From NCBI GenBank assembly GCA_920105625.2, contig OV050030.1, forward strand, positions 101,835,698 to 101,899,697: DNA of 64,000 nt, in the 5' to 3' direction. How positions within the stretch are numbered: position 1 is the first letter of the stretch; every line of letters begins with the position of its first letter. The position numbers were made by a program, and so were the translations under genes. Of this stretch, positions 35,993 to 49,382 are shown piece by piece. The notes beneath the pieces are model-generated. The model ran no database searches. It was not told where the DNA came from and saw only the letters and a program-made list of their open reading frames with translations. Source of the stretch: Clusia tigrina. Lineage: Eukaryota; Arthropoda; Insecta; Diptera; Clusiidae.

Positions 35993-36814
35993 ATTATCGG
36001 CGCAAGTGCAAGCGGTGTAATCGGCAGCGTGTTGTTAGCTACCACAACAACTGCCACGAATTCAAGGGAATTTCTAACTGGTGTGGACAGTTAGAGAAGC
36101 GGGTAAGAAGTACTAGACTCGCATTTTACGCAGGCATCGTGTCAAGAACCAGTAATTAAAACTTCGGTTCTGCGAATTGCTACGGGATTTGTGTGACCCA
36201 GATTTGCCAGCAAAGAAATAGTACGAGGTGCTGTGCAATTTAATGGAGCGCAACTATTCGAAACCAATTATCATTTTTCGGGAGAGGCGCATATTTTTCG
36301 AAGCGACACGAGGGACAGGCGAAGAAGTATCCATGTGGTTCGCCCGGCTAAAAAAATTTGCAAACACTGCAAGTTTGGTTCCCAGTTGGATGCTTTCATG
36401 CTAAATAAATTTGTAACATGCCTCGATGGAAGCGTTTTTGAACGGTTATGCGAAGAAGGCGAAGAGCCGAAATTGGATCGGGCACTTAAATTAGACATAA
36501 TGCCAGAGGCCAAAACACATTCACAATAACTACAACGTATCGAAGAAAGTGAGGTTATTGTTGCTTTTTGTGTCAGAGTGCAACTCACATGTTTTTCAAG
36601 GGAGAGGCAATCGAAATCACCCCACTTGCGGCAACAGTAGAAACAGCTATGGCAACAACAACAATCGAAACAGCTATAATAACAACAACAATAGCAGCAA
36701 AAAGAAGGCAAAATGCAAGCATTGCGGCTGGAGAAATCATGCAAGTGAGAATTGCAGATTTAGGGAAGCAGCTGCAATAAGTGTGGTAAAGTCGGGCATT
36801 TGGCAAGTATTTGC
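35993..36814 (+). pseudogene. U9 gag remnant
   Basis: As in U6-U8. Confidence 0.8.
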
Positions 36815-36854
36815 AATAAAAAGAAAATAAATTTTTTACTTAATAACAAAGTCT

Positions 36855-38575
36855 ACTCAATAGAGTATATTTGAAGTTCGTACTGGACACAGGTGCAGCG
36901 CGTTCGCTCTTTTCAAAACATATGTTTGATAAATATTTTTTAATTGAAAAACTGTTGGCATGCAAGGACACGTTAGTGGCTTATAATCGAAATTACTTCA
37001 AGATTCTTCATGAGTTTAATGCAATTCGGGTGATTGTAAGTGAAACGCAGAGTCCACCGATTTTGGGTCGGCATTTGATGTCGTTTATTGGCATCGCGCT
37101 TTCAAAGGTAAATACAGTTAATAAGTGCGAAGATGTTATGGGAAGGCTAAACAACGATTTTTCTTAAGTTTTTGAGGAAGATTTAGAGAAGTACAATGTG
37201 AGCAAGGTAAATTTAACAGTGAAAGAGGGAGCGAAGCGTATATTTTGCAAACCGAGACCGAATCCTTAAGTGAAAGAGTGGAAAAAATGACTTAGTGGAA
37301 AAGGTTGTATTAGTACCAGTAGACAATTCGGATTGGGGTACTCCGTTGGTACCAGTCCTTAAGCACAATGGAGAGATTGCGTATCTGTAGTGATTATAAG
37401 ACCACCATAAATAAATATTTGTCAGAGGTCAAATATCCATTGCCACGAATTGAAGAGTTGTTCTTACCACTCCAAGGGTGATATTATTCAAAGTTGGGTT
37501 TAGGTAACGCTTATAATCAACTAGTCTTAGATAAATCTTCACAACTTTTGTGAGCATGGAGTACACATACGGGCATATTTGGGATGACTCGCTTACCTTT
37601 TGGAATTAAGCCTGCTGCGGCTATTTTTCAACGGACAATAGAAAATGTTCTCCGCGGTATACCAAACGTCGTAAATTATTTACACGACATAGTTATTGCT
37701 GGAAATTCTCGAGAAGAATATATTGATACTATAGAGAGAGTATTGCGAAAGCGAAGCTGTAGGGTTACGGATAAATCCAACCAACAAAATTTCCTATTTA
37801 CGATTGAAAATAGATCAAGAGGGTCTAAGGACTAATAAAGACAGAGTTTTGCCGGATTTAAAAGCACCAGTTCCCCAAGTGGTAACGCAAGTTCGTGCTT
37901 TTGTGGGCCTCGTGAATTATTATTCGAAATTCATCCCTAATTTCGCACACGAAATGGCGCCCTTATACGCATTGTTGAAGAAAAATGTAAAATTTAAATG
38001 GGACAAATCGTGCCAACTGGCGTACGATCTTCTGAAGCATGGAAGTTACTTCTGAAATAGTTCTTATTCATTTTGATCGCACCAAGCCGATAGGAATAAC
38101 AACGGATGCGTCCAACGTGGCAGTGGCTGGAAATTTACCACACATTTTTCCAGATGACGATCGAAATCCTATTGCATTTGTTTCACGTGCACTCTCAGTA
38201 GCTGAACGAAATTACAGTACAGTGCAAAAAGAGTCGTTAGCTATAGTGTTTAGTGTAACAAAGCTACGGCATTACTTGTTAGCAAACCACAAGCCACTAT
38301 TAACTATTTTTGGGGAGAATAAACGTGTTCCTATAATGGCAGCGGGGCGAATTCAGCACTGGGCGCTTACCCTATCAGGTTTCGACTATACGATTCGTTA
38401 CTTGAAGGGATCGGAAAATTTTGCAGATCACCTTTCACGTCTACCACAAACATTTTCATCACGAAGCAATTTGGAAGATAATTATATAAATTTCATTAGC
38501 AACAGTAATCAGCTATGTTTAAATTTTGAAACAGTTGGCAAGAAAACATCTAGAGATCCATGTTTCTCTAAGTAA
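36855..38575 (+). pseudogene. U9 protease, RT and RNase H
   Basis: Protease from 36871. RT still has the replaced segment (37262 on). RNase H frame 38039-38575 runs to the normal C-terminus, unlike U5-U8. Confidence 0.87.
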
Positions 38576-39665
38576 AAAGAAGCAATTCAGCAAGGTGCGC
38601 CTGCTTAAGGGGGATGATTTTAAAGCATTTAAAGGCAAGGAAGATGAATTGTCAGTAGAGTATGTATATATTTTATGGGGGTATAGAAGCGTTGTGCCAC
38701 CAAAATTGCGAAGAAAGGTGATGGAAGAGTTACATCGGTGTCACATTTGGGAATTGTGACAACAAAAGCCTTAGCTCGTTAGATAGATAGTGACATAGGG
38801 ACGCTTATTTTAAATAGCGTTCCTTGTAAAAGAATGCAAGCAAGCCCAGAAAAGAGCGCCATAATTCCTTGATGCTCGGCGGAGTCAGCCTGGTAAGAAT
38901 ACATGTGGATTTTGCGGGTCCCACAATATACGTTTATTTCTTGGTGATAGTCGATTTATTTTCGAAATAGGTCGAGGTTTTCAAAGTTAAAAATATTACT
39001 ACCACATTTCCAATATCGCAACTTAGAGAGGTATTTTGTAGATTTGGCCATATAGACACATTAGTAGTGATAACGGTTCCCAATTTACTGCAAAAGAATT
39101 TAGAAACTTCATGCAAACTAATAAAGTAAGATACGTTTTCACACCCCCAGGCTTCTCAGCAACTAATGGGCAAGCCGAAAATTTTATTAAAACATTTAAG
39201 AAATGTGTGATAGCTAGTTTGAATAATAACATAAATGATTATCGGTCTGCTAAGCATTGCGCTACTGGGGGATCGCCAGCGAAAGTTATGTTGGGTAGAG
39301 AGTTAAGAAATCGATTCAGTCTTCTAACAACCACCTACAGTAAAAGATAAAATAAAGGCAAATCAATGGTCAAATAAAATAAACCATAGGGGCTCTAGAA
39401 ATGTTTATTTTTAATGAAGGGTAAAGCAAACAACAAGGCAGGTCCGCGAATTTATACTTGCATTATAACTCGAAATAATAGGGTGATAAAACGCCATGTT
39501 GACCAAATGATTTCGGGTACACGTGATACTTCACCAACAAAATCAGAAGGAGAAAATTATAACGCAAGGGAGCCTATGAACACAGCCGAAGCCCCGGTCC
39601 CCGAAACAATACGTTCTCCAATGATTGAGATGACTCAAAACACATTGGGGGAGAGGAGGTGCTAG
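38526..39665 (+). pseudogene. U9 integrase
   Basis: TAG at S-K-(W) near 38969, and a one-base deletion (TTAGTAGTG, near 39062) just before S-D-N-G puts the second half of the core out of frame. 36-bp deletion present. C-terminal module 39414-39665. Confidence 0.87.
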
Positions 39666-39855
39666 CCAGGATGCAAGAGTCGCGTCCACGTAAATGTAAG
39701 CGAATTATTAATTATAAAAAATGAAGAGATCTGAAGTGATAAAATTATATATCTTAATATTTGAATTGTATTTTAAGTACCAAATTGAAGTTATGATATT
39801 GCTTTTCAAAGATTATAACTCTTCTAATTTGTGCTTCCCAGCTGAAGTAAGGAGT

Positions 39856-40027
39856 TGTAGAGTATTATCCTTAATACTAGTATCTATATTAAGTGGCAAG
39901 GCGATGTAATGCTGCGCGCCATCTAGGTTTAACCTTTATTAATTAAGTGCGCTCCGTATTGTACATATCTTGTTGGTAATATTAAGTAAAGAGATTGACC
40001 TGTCTAGAATTAACCTCTAACCACTCA
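39856..40027 (+). repeat. U10 LTR
   Basis: AAGGAG/TATTATCC form, PBS at 40030 mutated. Confidence 0.6.
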
Positions 40028-40103
40028 AGTAGCGACGAGGATAAAATACGCATTCAAAAATAAAATAAAATATTTAAATACAGCCTGCAAATTAAAGAAA
40101 AAA

Positions 40104-40925
40104 ATTATCGGCGCAAGTGCAAGCGGTGTAATCGGCAGCGTGTTGTTAGCTACCACAACAACTGCCACGAATTCAAGGGAATTTCTAACTGGTGTGGACA
40201 GTTAGAGAAGCGGGTAAGAAGTACTAGACTCGCATTTTACGCAGGCATCGTGTCAAGAACCAGTAATTAAAACTTCGGTTCTGCGAATTGCTACGGGATT
40301 TGTGTGACCCAGATTTGCCAGCAAAGAAATAGTACGAGGTGCTGTGCAATTTAATGGAGCGCAACTATTCGAAACCAATTATCATTTTTCGGGAGAGGCG
40401 CATATTTTTCGAAGCGACACGAGGGACAGGCGAAGAAGTATCCATGTGGTTCGCCCGGCTAAAAAAATTTGCAAACACTGCAAGTTTGGTTCCCAGTTGG
40501 ATGCTTTCATGCTAAATAAATTTGTAACATGCCTCGATGGAAGCGTTTTTGAACGGTTATGCGAAGAAGGCGAAGAGCCGAAATTGGATCGGGCACTTAA
40601 ATTAGACATAATGCCAGAGGCCAAAACACATTCACAATAACTACAACGTATCGAAGAAAGTGAGGTTATTGTTGCTTTTTGTGTCAGAGTGCAACTCACA
40701 TGTTTTTCAAGGGAGAGGCAATCGAAATCACCCCACTTGCGGCAACAGTAGAAACAGCTATGGCAACAACAACAATCGAAACAGCTATAATAACAACAAC
40801 AATAGCAGCAAAAAGAAGGCAAAATGCAAGCATTGCGGCTGGAGAAATCATGCAAGTGAGAATTGCAGATTTAGGGAAGCAGCTGCAATAAGTGTGGTAA
40901 AGTCGGGCATTTGGAAAGTATTTGC
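40104..40925 (+). pseudogene. U10 gag remnant
   Basis: CCHC knuckle 1 (40825-40866) and knuckle 2 (40884-40925) start 59 bases apart, so they lie in different frames. Knuckle 2 has H-L-E. Confidence 0.8.
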
Positions 40926-42045
40926 AATAAAAAGAAAATAAATTTTTTACTTAATAACAAAGTCAGTGATCAGGATATTATTAATAATAATTTGTCCATT
41001 TATAGTGTAACCGGCAGCACTTCTTCTCACCCATTTATGATCGAGGCATTACTCAATAGAGTATATTTGAAGTTCGTACTGGACACAGGTGCAGCGCGTT
41101 CGCTCTTTTCAAAACATATGTTTGATAAATATTTTTTAATTGAAAAACTGTTGGCATGCAAGGACACGTTAGTGGCTTATAATCGAAATTACTTCAAGAT
41201 TCTTCATGAGTTTAATGCAATTCGGGTGATTGTAAGTGAAACGCAGAGTCCACCGATTTTCGGTCGGCATTTGATGTCGTTTATTGGCATCGCGCTTTCA
41301 AAGGTAAAGACAGTTAATAAGTGCGAAGATGTTATGGGAAGGCTAAACAACGATTTTTCTCAAGTTTTTGAGGAAGATTTAGAGAAGTACAATGTGAGCA
41401 AGGTAAATTTAACAGTGAAAGAGGGAGCGAAGCGTATATTTTGCAAACCGAGACCGATTCCTTTGACATGGAGTAAACAAGTTGAACAGCAATTAAATGA
41501 CTTAGTGGAAAAGGTTGTATTAGTACCAGTAGACAATTCGGATTGGGGTACTCCGTTGGTACCAGTCCTTAAGCACAATGGAGAGATTGCGTATCTGTAG
41601 TGATTATAAGACTACCATAAATAAATATTTGTCAGAGGTCAAATATCCATTGCCACGAATTGAAGAGTTGTTCTCACCACTCCAAGGGTGATATTATTCA
41701 AAGTTGGGTTTAGGTAACGCTTATAATCAACTAGTCTTAGATAAATCTTCACAACTTTTGTGAGCATGGAGTACACATACGGGCATATTTGGGATGACTC
41801 GCTTACCTTTTGGAATTAAGCCTGCTGCGGCTATTTTTCAACGGACAATAGAAAATGTTCTCCGCGGTATACCAAACGTCGTAAATTATTTACACGACAT
41901 AGTTATTGCTGGAAATTCTCGAGAAGAATATATTGATACTATAGAGAGAGTATTGCAAAAGCGAAGCTGTAGGGTTACGGCTAAATCCAACCAACAAAAT
42001 TTCCTATTTACGATTGAAAATAGATCAAGAGGGTCTAAGGACTAA
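40911..42045 (+). pseudogene. U10 protease and reverse transcriptase
   Basis: An open frame of 229 codons (40911-41600) covers knuckle 2, protease with D-T-G at 41082-41090 and the RT fingers, because CAA stands where U3-U9 have a TAA stop. It ends after the extra A (GAGAGATTGCG). RT then has TGA at 41689 and 41761, motif A Gly (ggt 41707-41709) and motif C Y-L-H-D (cac 41893-41895). Confidence 0.9.
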
Positions 42046-42785
42046 TAAAGACAGAGTTTTGCCGGATTTAAAAGCACCAGTTCCCCAAGTGGTAACGCAA
42101 GTTCGTGCTTTTGTGGGCCTCGTGAATTATTATTAGAAATTCATCCCTAATTTCGCACACGAAATGGCGCCCTTATACGCATTGTTGAAGAAAAATGTAG
42201 AATTTAAATGGGACAAATCGTGCCAACTGGCGTACGATCTTCTGAAGCATGGAAGTTACTTCTGAAATAGTTCTTATTCATTTTGATCGCACCAAGCCGA
42301 TAGGAATAACAACGGATGCGTCCAACGTGGCAGTGGCTGGAAATTTACCACACATTTTTTCAGATGACGATCGAAATCCTATTGCATTTGTTTCACGTGC
42401 ACTCTCAGTAGCTGAACGAAATTACAGTACAGTGCAAAAAGTGTCGTTAGCTATAGTGTTTAGTGTAACAAAGCTACGGCATTACTTGTTAGCAAACCAC
42501 AAGCCACTATTAACTATTTTTGGGGAGAATAAACGTGTTCCTATAATGGCAGCGGGGCGAATTCAGCACTGGGCGCTTACCCTATCAGGTTTCGACTATA
42601 CGATTCGTTACTTGAAGGGATCGGAAAATTTTGCAGATCACCTTTCACGTCTACCACAAACATTTTCATCACGAAGCAATTTGGAAGATAATTATATAAA
42701 TTTCATTAGCAACAGTAATCAGCTATGTTTAAATTTTGAAACAGTTGGCAAGAAAACATCTAGAGATCCATGTTTCTCTAAGTAA
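42014..42785 (+). pseudogene. U10 connection and RNase H
   Basis: The connection domain is cut by TAG in Y-Y-(S) near 42134, shared with U11-U13. RNase H 42249-42785 has K-V-S-L for the usual K-E-A-L, losing the catalytic Glu as well. Third acidic site is N (aac 42495-42497). Confidence 0.88.
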
Positions 42786-43875
42786 AAAGAAGCAATTCAG
42801 CAAGGTGCGCCTGCTTAAGGGGGATGATTTTAAAGCATTTAAAGGCAAGGAAGATGAATTGTCAGTAGAGTATGTATATATTTTATGGGGGTATAGAAGC
42901 GTTGTGCCACCAAAATTGCGAAGAAAGGTGATGGAAGAGTTACATCGGTGTCACATTTGGGAATTGTGACAACAAAAGCCTTAGCTCGTTAGATAGATAG
43001 TGACATAGGGACGCTTATTTTAAATAGCGTTCCTTGTAAAAGAATGCAAGCAAGCCCAGAAAAGAGCGCCATAATTCCTTGATGCTCGGCGGAGTCAGCC
43101 TGGTAAGAATACATGTGGATTTTGCGGGTCCCACAATATACGTTTATTTCTTGGTGATAGTCGATTTATTTTCGAAATAGGTCGAGGTTTTCAAAGTTAA
43201 AAATATTACTACCACATTTCCAATATCGCAACTTAGAGAGGTATTTTGTAGATTTGGCCATATAGACACATTAGTAGTGATAACGGTTCCCAATTTACTG
43301 CAAAAGAATTTAGAAACTTCATGCAAACTAATAAAGTAAGATACGTTTTCACACCCCCAGGCTTCTCAGCAACTAATGGGCAAGCCGAAAATTTTATTAA
43401 AACATTTAAGAAATGTGTGATAGCTAGTTTGAATAATAACATAAATGATTATCGGTCTGCTAAGCATTGCGCTACTGGGGGATCGCCAGCGAAAGTTATG
43501 TTGGGTAGAGAGTTAAGAAATCGATTCAGTCTTCTAACAACCACCTACAGTAAAAGATAAAATAAAGGCAAATCAATGGTCAAATAAAATAAACCATAGG
43601 GGCTCTAGAAATGTTTATTTTTAATGAAGGGTAAAGCAAACAACAAGGCAGGTCCGCGAATTTATACTTGCATTATAACTCGAAATAATAGGGTGATAAA
43701 ACGCCATGTTGCCCAAATGATTTCGGGTACACGTGATACTTCACCAACAAAATCAGAAGGAGAAAATTATAACGCAAGGGAGCCTATGAACACAGCCGAA
43801 GCCCCGGTCCCCGAAACAATACGTTCTCCAATGATTGAGATGACTCAAAACACATTGGGGGAGAGGAGGTGCTAG
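42736..43875 (+). pseudogene. U10 integrase
   Basis: Same stop, one-base deletion and 36-bp deletion as U9. C-terminal module 43624-43875 has R-H-V-A-Q in place of R-H-V-D-Q (C at 43712), shared only with U12. Confidence 0.88.
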
Positions 43876-44065
43876 CCAGGATGCAAGAGTCGCGTCCACG
43901 TAAATGTAAGCGAATTATTAATTATAAAAAATGAAGAGATCTGAAGTGATAAAATTATATATCTTAATATTTGAATTGTATTTTAAGTACCAAATTGAAG
44001 TTATGATATTGCTTTTCAAAGATTATAACTCTTCTAATTTGTGCTTCCCAGCTGAAGTAAGGAGT

Positions 44066-44237
44066 TGTAGAGTATTATCCTTAATACTAGTATCTATATT
44101 AAGTGGCAAGGCGATGTAATGCTGCGCGCCATCTAGGTTTAACCTTTATTAATTAAGTGCGCTCCGTATTGTACATATCTTGTTGGTAATATTAAGTAAA
44201 GAGATTGACCTGTCTAGAATTAACCTCTAACCACTCA
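44066..44237 (+). repeat. U11 LTR
   Basis: AAGGAG/TATTATCC form, PBS at 44240 mutated. Confidence 0.6.
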
Positions 44238-44313
44238 AGTAGCGACGAGGATAAAATACGCATTCAAAAATAAAATAAAATATTTAAATACAGCCTGCAA
44301 ATTAAAGAAAAAA

Positions 44314-45135
44314 ATTATCGGCGCAAGTGCAAGCGGTGTAATCGGCAGCGTGTTGTTAGCTACCACAACAACTGCCACGAATTCAAGGGAATTTCTAACT
44401 GGTGTGGACAGTTAGAGAAGCGGGTAAGAAGTACTAGACTCGCATTTTACGCAGGCATCGTGTCAAGAACCAGTAATTAAAACTTCGGTTCTGCGAATTG
44501 CTACGGGATTTGTGTGACCCAGATTTGCCAGCAAAGAAATAGTACGAGGTGCTGTGCAATTTAATGGAGCGCAACTATTCGAAACCAATTATCATTTTTC
44601 GGGAGAGGCGCATATTTTTCGAAGCGACACGAGGGACAGGCGAAGAAGTATCCATGTGGTTCGCCCGGCTAAAAAAATTTGCAAACACTGCAAGTTTGGT
44701 TCCCAGTTGGATGCTTTCATGCTAAATAAATTTGTAACATGCCTCGATGGAAGCGTTTTTGAACGGTTATGCGAAGAAGGCGAAGAGCCGAAATTGGATC
44801 GGGCACTTAAATTAGACATAATGCCAGAGGCCAAAACACATTCACAATAACTACAACGTATCGAAGAAAGTGAGGTTATTGTTGCTTTTTGTGTCAGAGT
44901 GCAACTCACATGTTTTTCAAGGGAGAGGCAATCGAAATCACCCCACTTGCGGCAACAGTAGAAACAGCTATGGCAACAACAACAATCGAAACAGCTATAA
45001 TAACAACAACAATAGCAGCAAAAAGAAGGCAAAATGCAAGCATTGCGGCTGGAGAAATCATGCAAGTGAGAATTGCAGATTTAGGGAAGCAGCTGCAATA
45101 AGTGTGGTAAAGTCGGGCATTTGGAAAGTATTTGC
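44314..45135 (+). pseudogene. U11 gag remnant
   Basis: As in U10. Confidence 0.8.
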
Positions 45136-46995
45136 AATAAAAAGAAAATAAATTTTTTACTTAATAACAAAGTCAGTGATCAGGATATTATTAATAATAA
45201 TTTGTCCATTTATAGTGTAACCGGCAGCACTTCTTCTCACCCATTTATGATCGAGGCATTACTCAATAGAGTATATTTGAAGTTCGTACTGGACACAGGT
45301 GCAGCGCGTTCGCTCTTTTCAAAACATATGTTTGATAAATATTTTTTAATTGAAAAACTGTTGGCATGCAAGGACACGTTAGTGGCTTATAATCGAAATT
45401 ACTTCAAGATTCTTCATGAGTTTAATGCAATTCGGGTGATTGTAAGTGAAACGCAGAGTCCACCGATTTTCGGTCGGCATTTGATGTCGTTTATTGGCAT
45501 CGCGCTTTCAAAGGTAAAGACAGTTAATAAGTGCGAAGATGTTATGGGAAGGCTAAACAACGATTTTTCTCAAGTTTTTGAGGAAGATTTAGAGAAGTAC
45601 AATGTGAGCAAGGTAAATTTAACAGTGAAAGAGGGAGCGAAGCGTATATTTTGCAAACCGAGACCGATTCCTTTGACATGGAGTAAACAAGTTGAACAGC
45701 AATTAAATGACTTAGTGGAAAAGGTTGTATTAGTACCAGTAGACAATTCGGATTGGGGTACTCCGTTGGTACCAGTCCTTAAGCACAATGGAGAGATTGC
45801 GTATCTGTAGTGATTATAAGACTACCATAAATAAATATTTGTCAGAGGTCAAATATCCATTGCCACGAATTGAAGAGTTGTTCTCACCACTCCAAGGGTG
45901 ATATTATTCAAAGTTGGGTTTAGGTAACGCTTATAATCAACTAGTCTTAGATAAATCTTCACAACTTTTGTGAGCATGGAGTACACATACGGGCATATTT
46001 GGGATGACTCGCTTACCTTTTGGAATTAAGCCTGCTGCGGCTATTTTTCAACGGACAATAGAAAATGTTCTCCGCGGTATACCAAACGTCGTAAATTATT
46101 TACACGACATAGTTATTGCTGGAAATTCTCGAGAAGAATATATTGATACTATAGAGAGAGTATTGCAAAAGCGAAGCTGTAGGGTTACGGCTAAATCCAA
46201 CCAACAAAATTTCCTATTTACGATTGAAAATAGATCAAGAAGGTCTAAGGACTAATAAAGACAGAGTTTTGCCGGATTTAAAAGCACCAGTTCCCCAAGT
46301 GGTAACGCAAGTTCGTGCTTTTGTGGGCCTCGTGAATTATTATTAGAAATTCATCCCTAATTTCGCACACGAAATGGCGCCCTTATACGCATTGTTGAAG
46401 AAAAATGTAGAATTTAAATGGGACAAATCGTGCCAACTGGCGTACGATCTTCTGAAGCATGGAAGTTACTTCTGAAATAGTTCTTATTCATTTTGATCGC
46501 ACCAAGCCGATAGGAATAACAACGGATGCGTCCAACGTGGCAGTGGCTGGAAATTTACCACACATTTTTTCAGATGACGATCGAAATCCTATTGCATTTG
46601 TTTCACGTGCACTCTCAGTAGCTGAACGAAATTACAGTACAGTGCAAAAAGTGTCGTTAGCTATAGTGTTTAGTGTAACAAAGCTACGGCATTACTTGTT
46701 AGCAAACCACAAGCCACTATTAACTATTTTTGGGGAGAATAAACGTGTTCCTATAATGGCAGCGGGGCGAATTCAGCACTGGGCGCTTACCCTATCAGGT
46801 TTCGACTATACGATTCGTTACTTGAAGGGATCGGAAAATTTTGCAGATCACCTTTCACGTCTACCACAAACATTTTCATCACGAAGCAATTTGGAAGATA
46901 ATTATATAAATTTCATTAGCAACAGTAATCAGCTATGTTTAAATTTTGAAACAGTTGGCAAGAAAACATCTAGAGATCCATGTTTCTCTAAGTAA
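45121..46995 (+). pseudogene. U11 protease, RT and RNase H
   Basis: 229-codon protease-RT frame 45121-45810. RT motif B/C frame 46004-46255. RNase H 46459-46995 with the Glu lost. Confidence 0.88.
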
Positions 46996-48122
46996 AAAGA
47001 AGCAATTCAGCAAGGTGCGCCTGCTTAAGGGGGATGATTTTAAAGCATTTAAAGGCAAGGAAGATGAATTGTCAGTAGAGTATGTATATATTTTATGGGG
47101 GTATAGAAGCGTTGTGCCACCAAAATTGCGAAGAAAGGTGATGGAAGAGTTACATCGGTGTCACATTTGGGAATTGTGACAACAAAAGCCTTAGCTCGTT
47201 AGATAGATAGTGACATAGGGACGCTTATTTTAAATAGCGTTCCTTGTAAAAGAATGCAAGCAAGCCCAGAAAAGAGCGCCATAATTCCTTGGTGCTCGGC
47301 GGAGTCAGCCTGGTAAGAATACATGTGGATTTTGCGGGTCCCACAATATACGTTTATTTCTTGGTGATAGTCGATTTATTTTCGAAATGGGTCGAGGTTT
47401 TCAAAGTTAAAAATATTACTACCACATTTACAATATCGAAACTTAGAGAGGTATTTTGTAGATTTGGCCATATAGACACATTAGTTAGTGATAACGGTTC
47501 CCAATTTACTGCAAAAGAATTTAGAAACTTCATGCAAACTAATAAAGTAAGATACGTTTTCACACCCCCAGGCTTCTCAGCAACTAATGGGCAAGCCGAA
47601 AATTTTATTAAAACATTTAAGAAATGTGTGATAGCTAGTTTGAATAATAACATAAATGAGGATATGAACATTATTATTAAGAGATTTCTTTTTGATTATC
47701 GGTCTGCTAAGCATTGCGCTACTGGGGGATCGCCAGCGAAAGTTATGTTGGGTAGAGAATTAAGAAATCGATTCAGTCTTCTAACAACCACCTACAGTAA
47801 AAGAAAAAATAAAGGCAAATCAATGGTCAAATAAAATAAACCATAGGGGCTCTAGAAATGTTTATTTTTAATGAAGGGTAAAGCAAACAACAAGGCAGGT
47901 CCGCGAATTTATACTTGCATTATAACTCGAAATAATAGGGTGATAAAACGCCATGTTGACCAAATGATTTCGGGTACACGTGATACTTCACCAACAAAAT
48001 CAGAAGGAGAAAATTATAACGCAAGGGAGCCTATGAACACAGCCGAAGCCCCGGTCCCCGAAACAATACGTTCTCCAATGATTGAGATGACTCAAAACAC
48101 ATTGGGGGAGAGGAGGTGCTAG
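46946..48122 (+). pseudogene. U11 integrase, core open and extended
   Basis: Core frame 47289-47834 (about 180 codons) with D at 47328, D at 47490 and E at 47598. The usual TAA after S-K-R is AAA here, adding nine codons. No 36-bp deletion. The zinc finger remains broken and the GPY/F module (47871-48122) is out of frame. Confidence 0.9.
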
Positions 48123-48312
48123 CCAGGATGCAAGAGTCGCGTCCACGTAAATGTAAGCGAATTATTAATTATAAAAAATGAAGAGATCTGAAGTGATAAA
48201 ATTATATATCTTAATATTTGAATTGTATTTTAAGTACCAAATTGAAGTTATGATATTGCTTTTCAAAGATTATAACTCTTCTAATTTGTGCTTCCCAGCT
48301 GAAGTAGGGAGT

Positions 48313-48484
48313 TGTAGAGTATTATGCTTAATACTAGTATCTATATTAAGTGGCAAGGCGATGTAATGCTGCGCGCCATCTAGGTTTAACCTTTATTAAT
48401 TAAGTGCGCTCCGTATTGTACATATCTTGTTGGTAATATTAAGTAAAGAGATTGACCTGTCTAGAATTAACCTCTAACCACTCA
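48313..48484 (+). repeat. U12 LTR
   Basis: AGGGAG/TATTATGC form like U14, unlike its dimer partner U10. PBS at 48487 mutated. Confidence 0.6.
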
Positions 48485-48560
48485 AGTAGCGACGAGGATA
48501 AAATACGCATTCAAAAATAAAATAAAATATTTAAATACAGCCTGCAAATTAAAGAAAAAA

Positions 48561-49382
48561 ATTATCGGCGCAAGTGCAAGCGGTGTAATCGGCAGCGTGT
48601 TGTTAGCTACCACAACAACTGCCACGAATTCAAGGGAATTTCTAACTGGTGTGGACAGTTAGAGAAGTGGGTAAGAAGTACTAGACTCGCATTTTACGCA
48701 GGCATCGTGTCAAGAATCAGTAATTAAAACTTCGGTTCTGCGAATTGCTACGGGATTTGTGTGACCCAGATTTGCCAGCAGAGAAATAGTACGAGGTGCT
48801 GTGCAATTTAATGGAGCGCCACTATTCGAAACCAATTATCATTTTTCGGGAGAGGCGCATATTTTTCGAAGCGACACGAGGGACAGGCGAAGAAGTATCC
48901 ATGTGGTTCGCCCGGCTAAAAAAATTTGCAAACACTGCAAGTTTGGTTCCCAGTTGGATGCTTTCATGCTAAATAAATTTGTAACATGCCTCGATGGAAG
49001 CGTTTTTGAACGGTTATGCGAAGAAGGCGAAGAGCCGAAATTGGATCGGGCACTTAAATTAGACATAATGCCAGAGGCCAAAACACATTCACAATAACTA
49101 CAACGTATCGAAGAAAGTGAGGTTATTGTTGCTTTTTGTGTCAGAGTGCAACTCACATGTTTTTCAAGGGAGAGGCAATCGAAATCACCCCACTTGCGGC
49201 AACAGTAGAAACAGCTATGGCAACAACAACAATCGAAACAGCTATAATAACAACAACAATAGCAGCAAAAAGAAGGCAAAATGCAAGCATTGCGGCTGGA
49301 GAAATCATGCAAGTGAGAATTGCAGATTTAGGGAAGCAGCTGCAATAAGTGTGGTAAAGTCGGGCATTTGGAAAGTATTTGC
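48561..49382 (+). pseudogene. U12 gag remnant, recombinant
   Basis: Pro variant at 48825 (U14 type) combined with the Cys variant at 48985 (U10 type). Confidence 0.83.

Larger units (their letters stand above)
35745..39855 (+). mobile_element. U9: gypsy unit, 4111 bp, mosaic
   Basis: The 5' part, through RT and most of RNase H, is the U6-U8 type (85-bp deletion, T-D-K-S-N). From about 38540 on it switches to the type of U10 and U12 (no GAAACAGTT duplication, different integrase lesions). A crossover near the end of RNase H fits. Private: A at 37262, T at 37465, A at 37990. Confidence 0.93.
39856..44065 (+). mobile_element. U10: gypsy unit, 4210 bp, first half of 8457-bp dimer
   Basis: It regains the 85-bp spacer and the unreplaced RT segment lacking in U6-U9, so it is not derived from U9 by simple duplication. 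From about 40530 onward it matches U12 with an 8457-bp offset. Confidence 0.95.
44066..48312 (+). mobile_element. U11: gypsy unit, 4247 bp, second half of 8457-bp dimer
   Basis: Pairs with U13. It has the full-length integrase core and an RT variant (R-S-R-R, A at about 46241) found again only in U13. Confidence 0.95.

Noticed and set aside
48178..48366. 62-codon plus-strand frame after integrase, present in nearly every unit
   Set aside because: It lies in the 3' untranslated stretch and runs into the proposed LTR. Its persistence reflects the near identity of the units and not selection.
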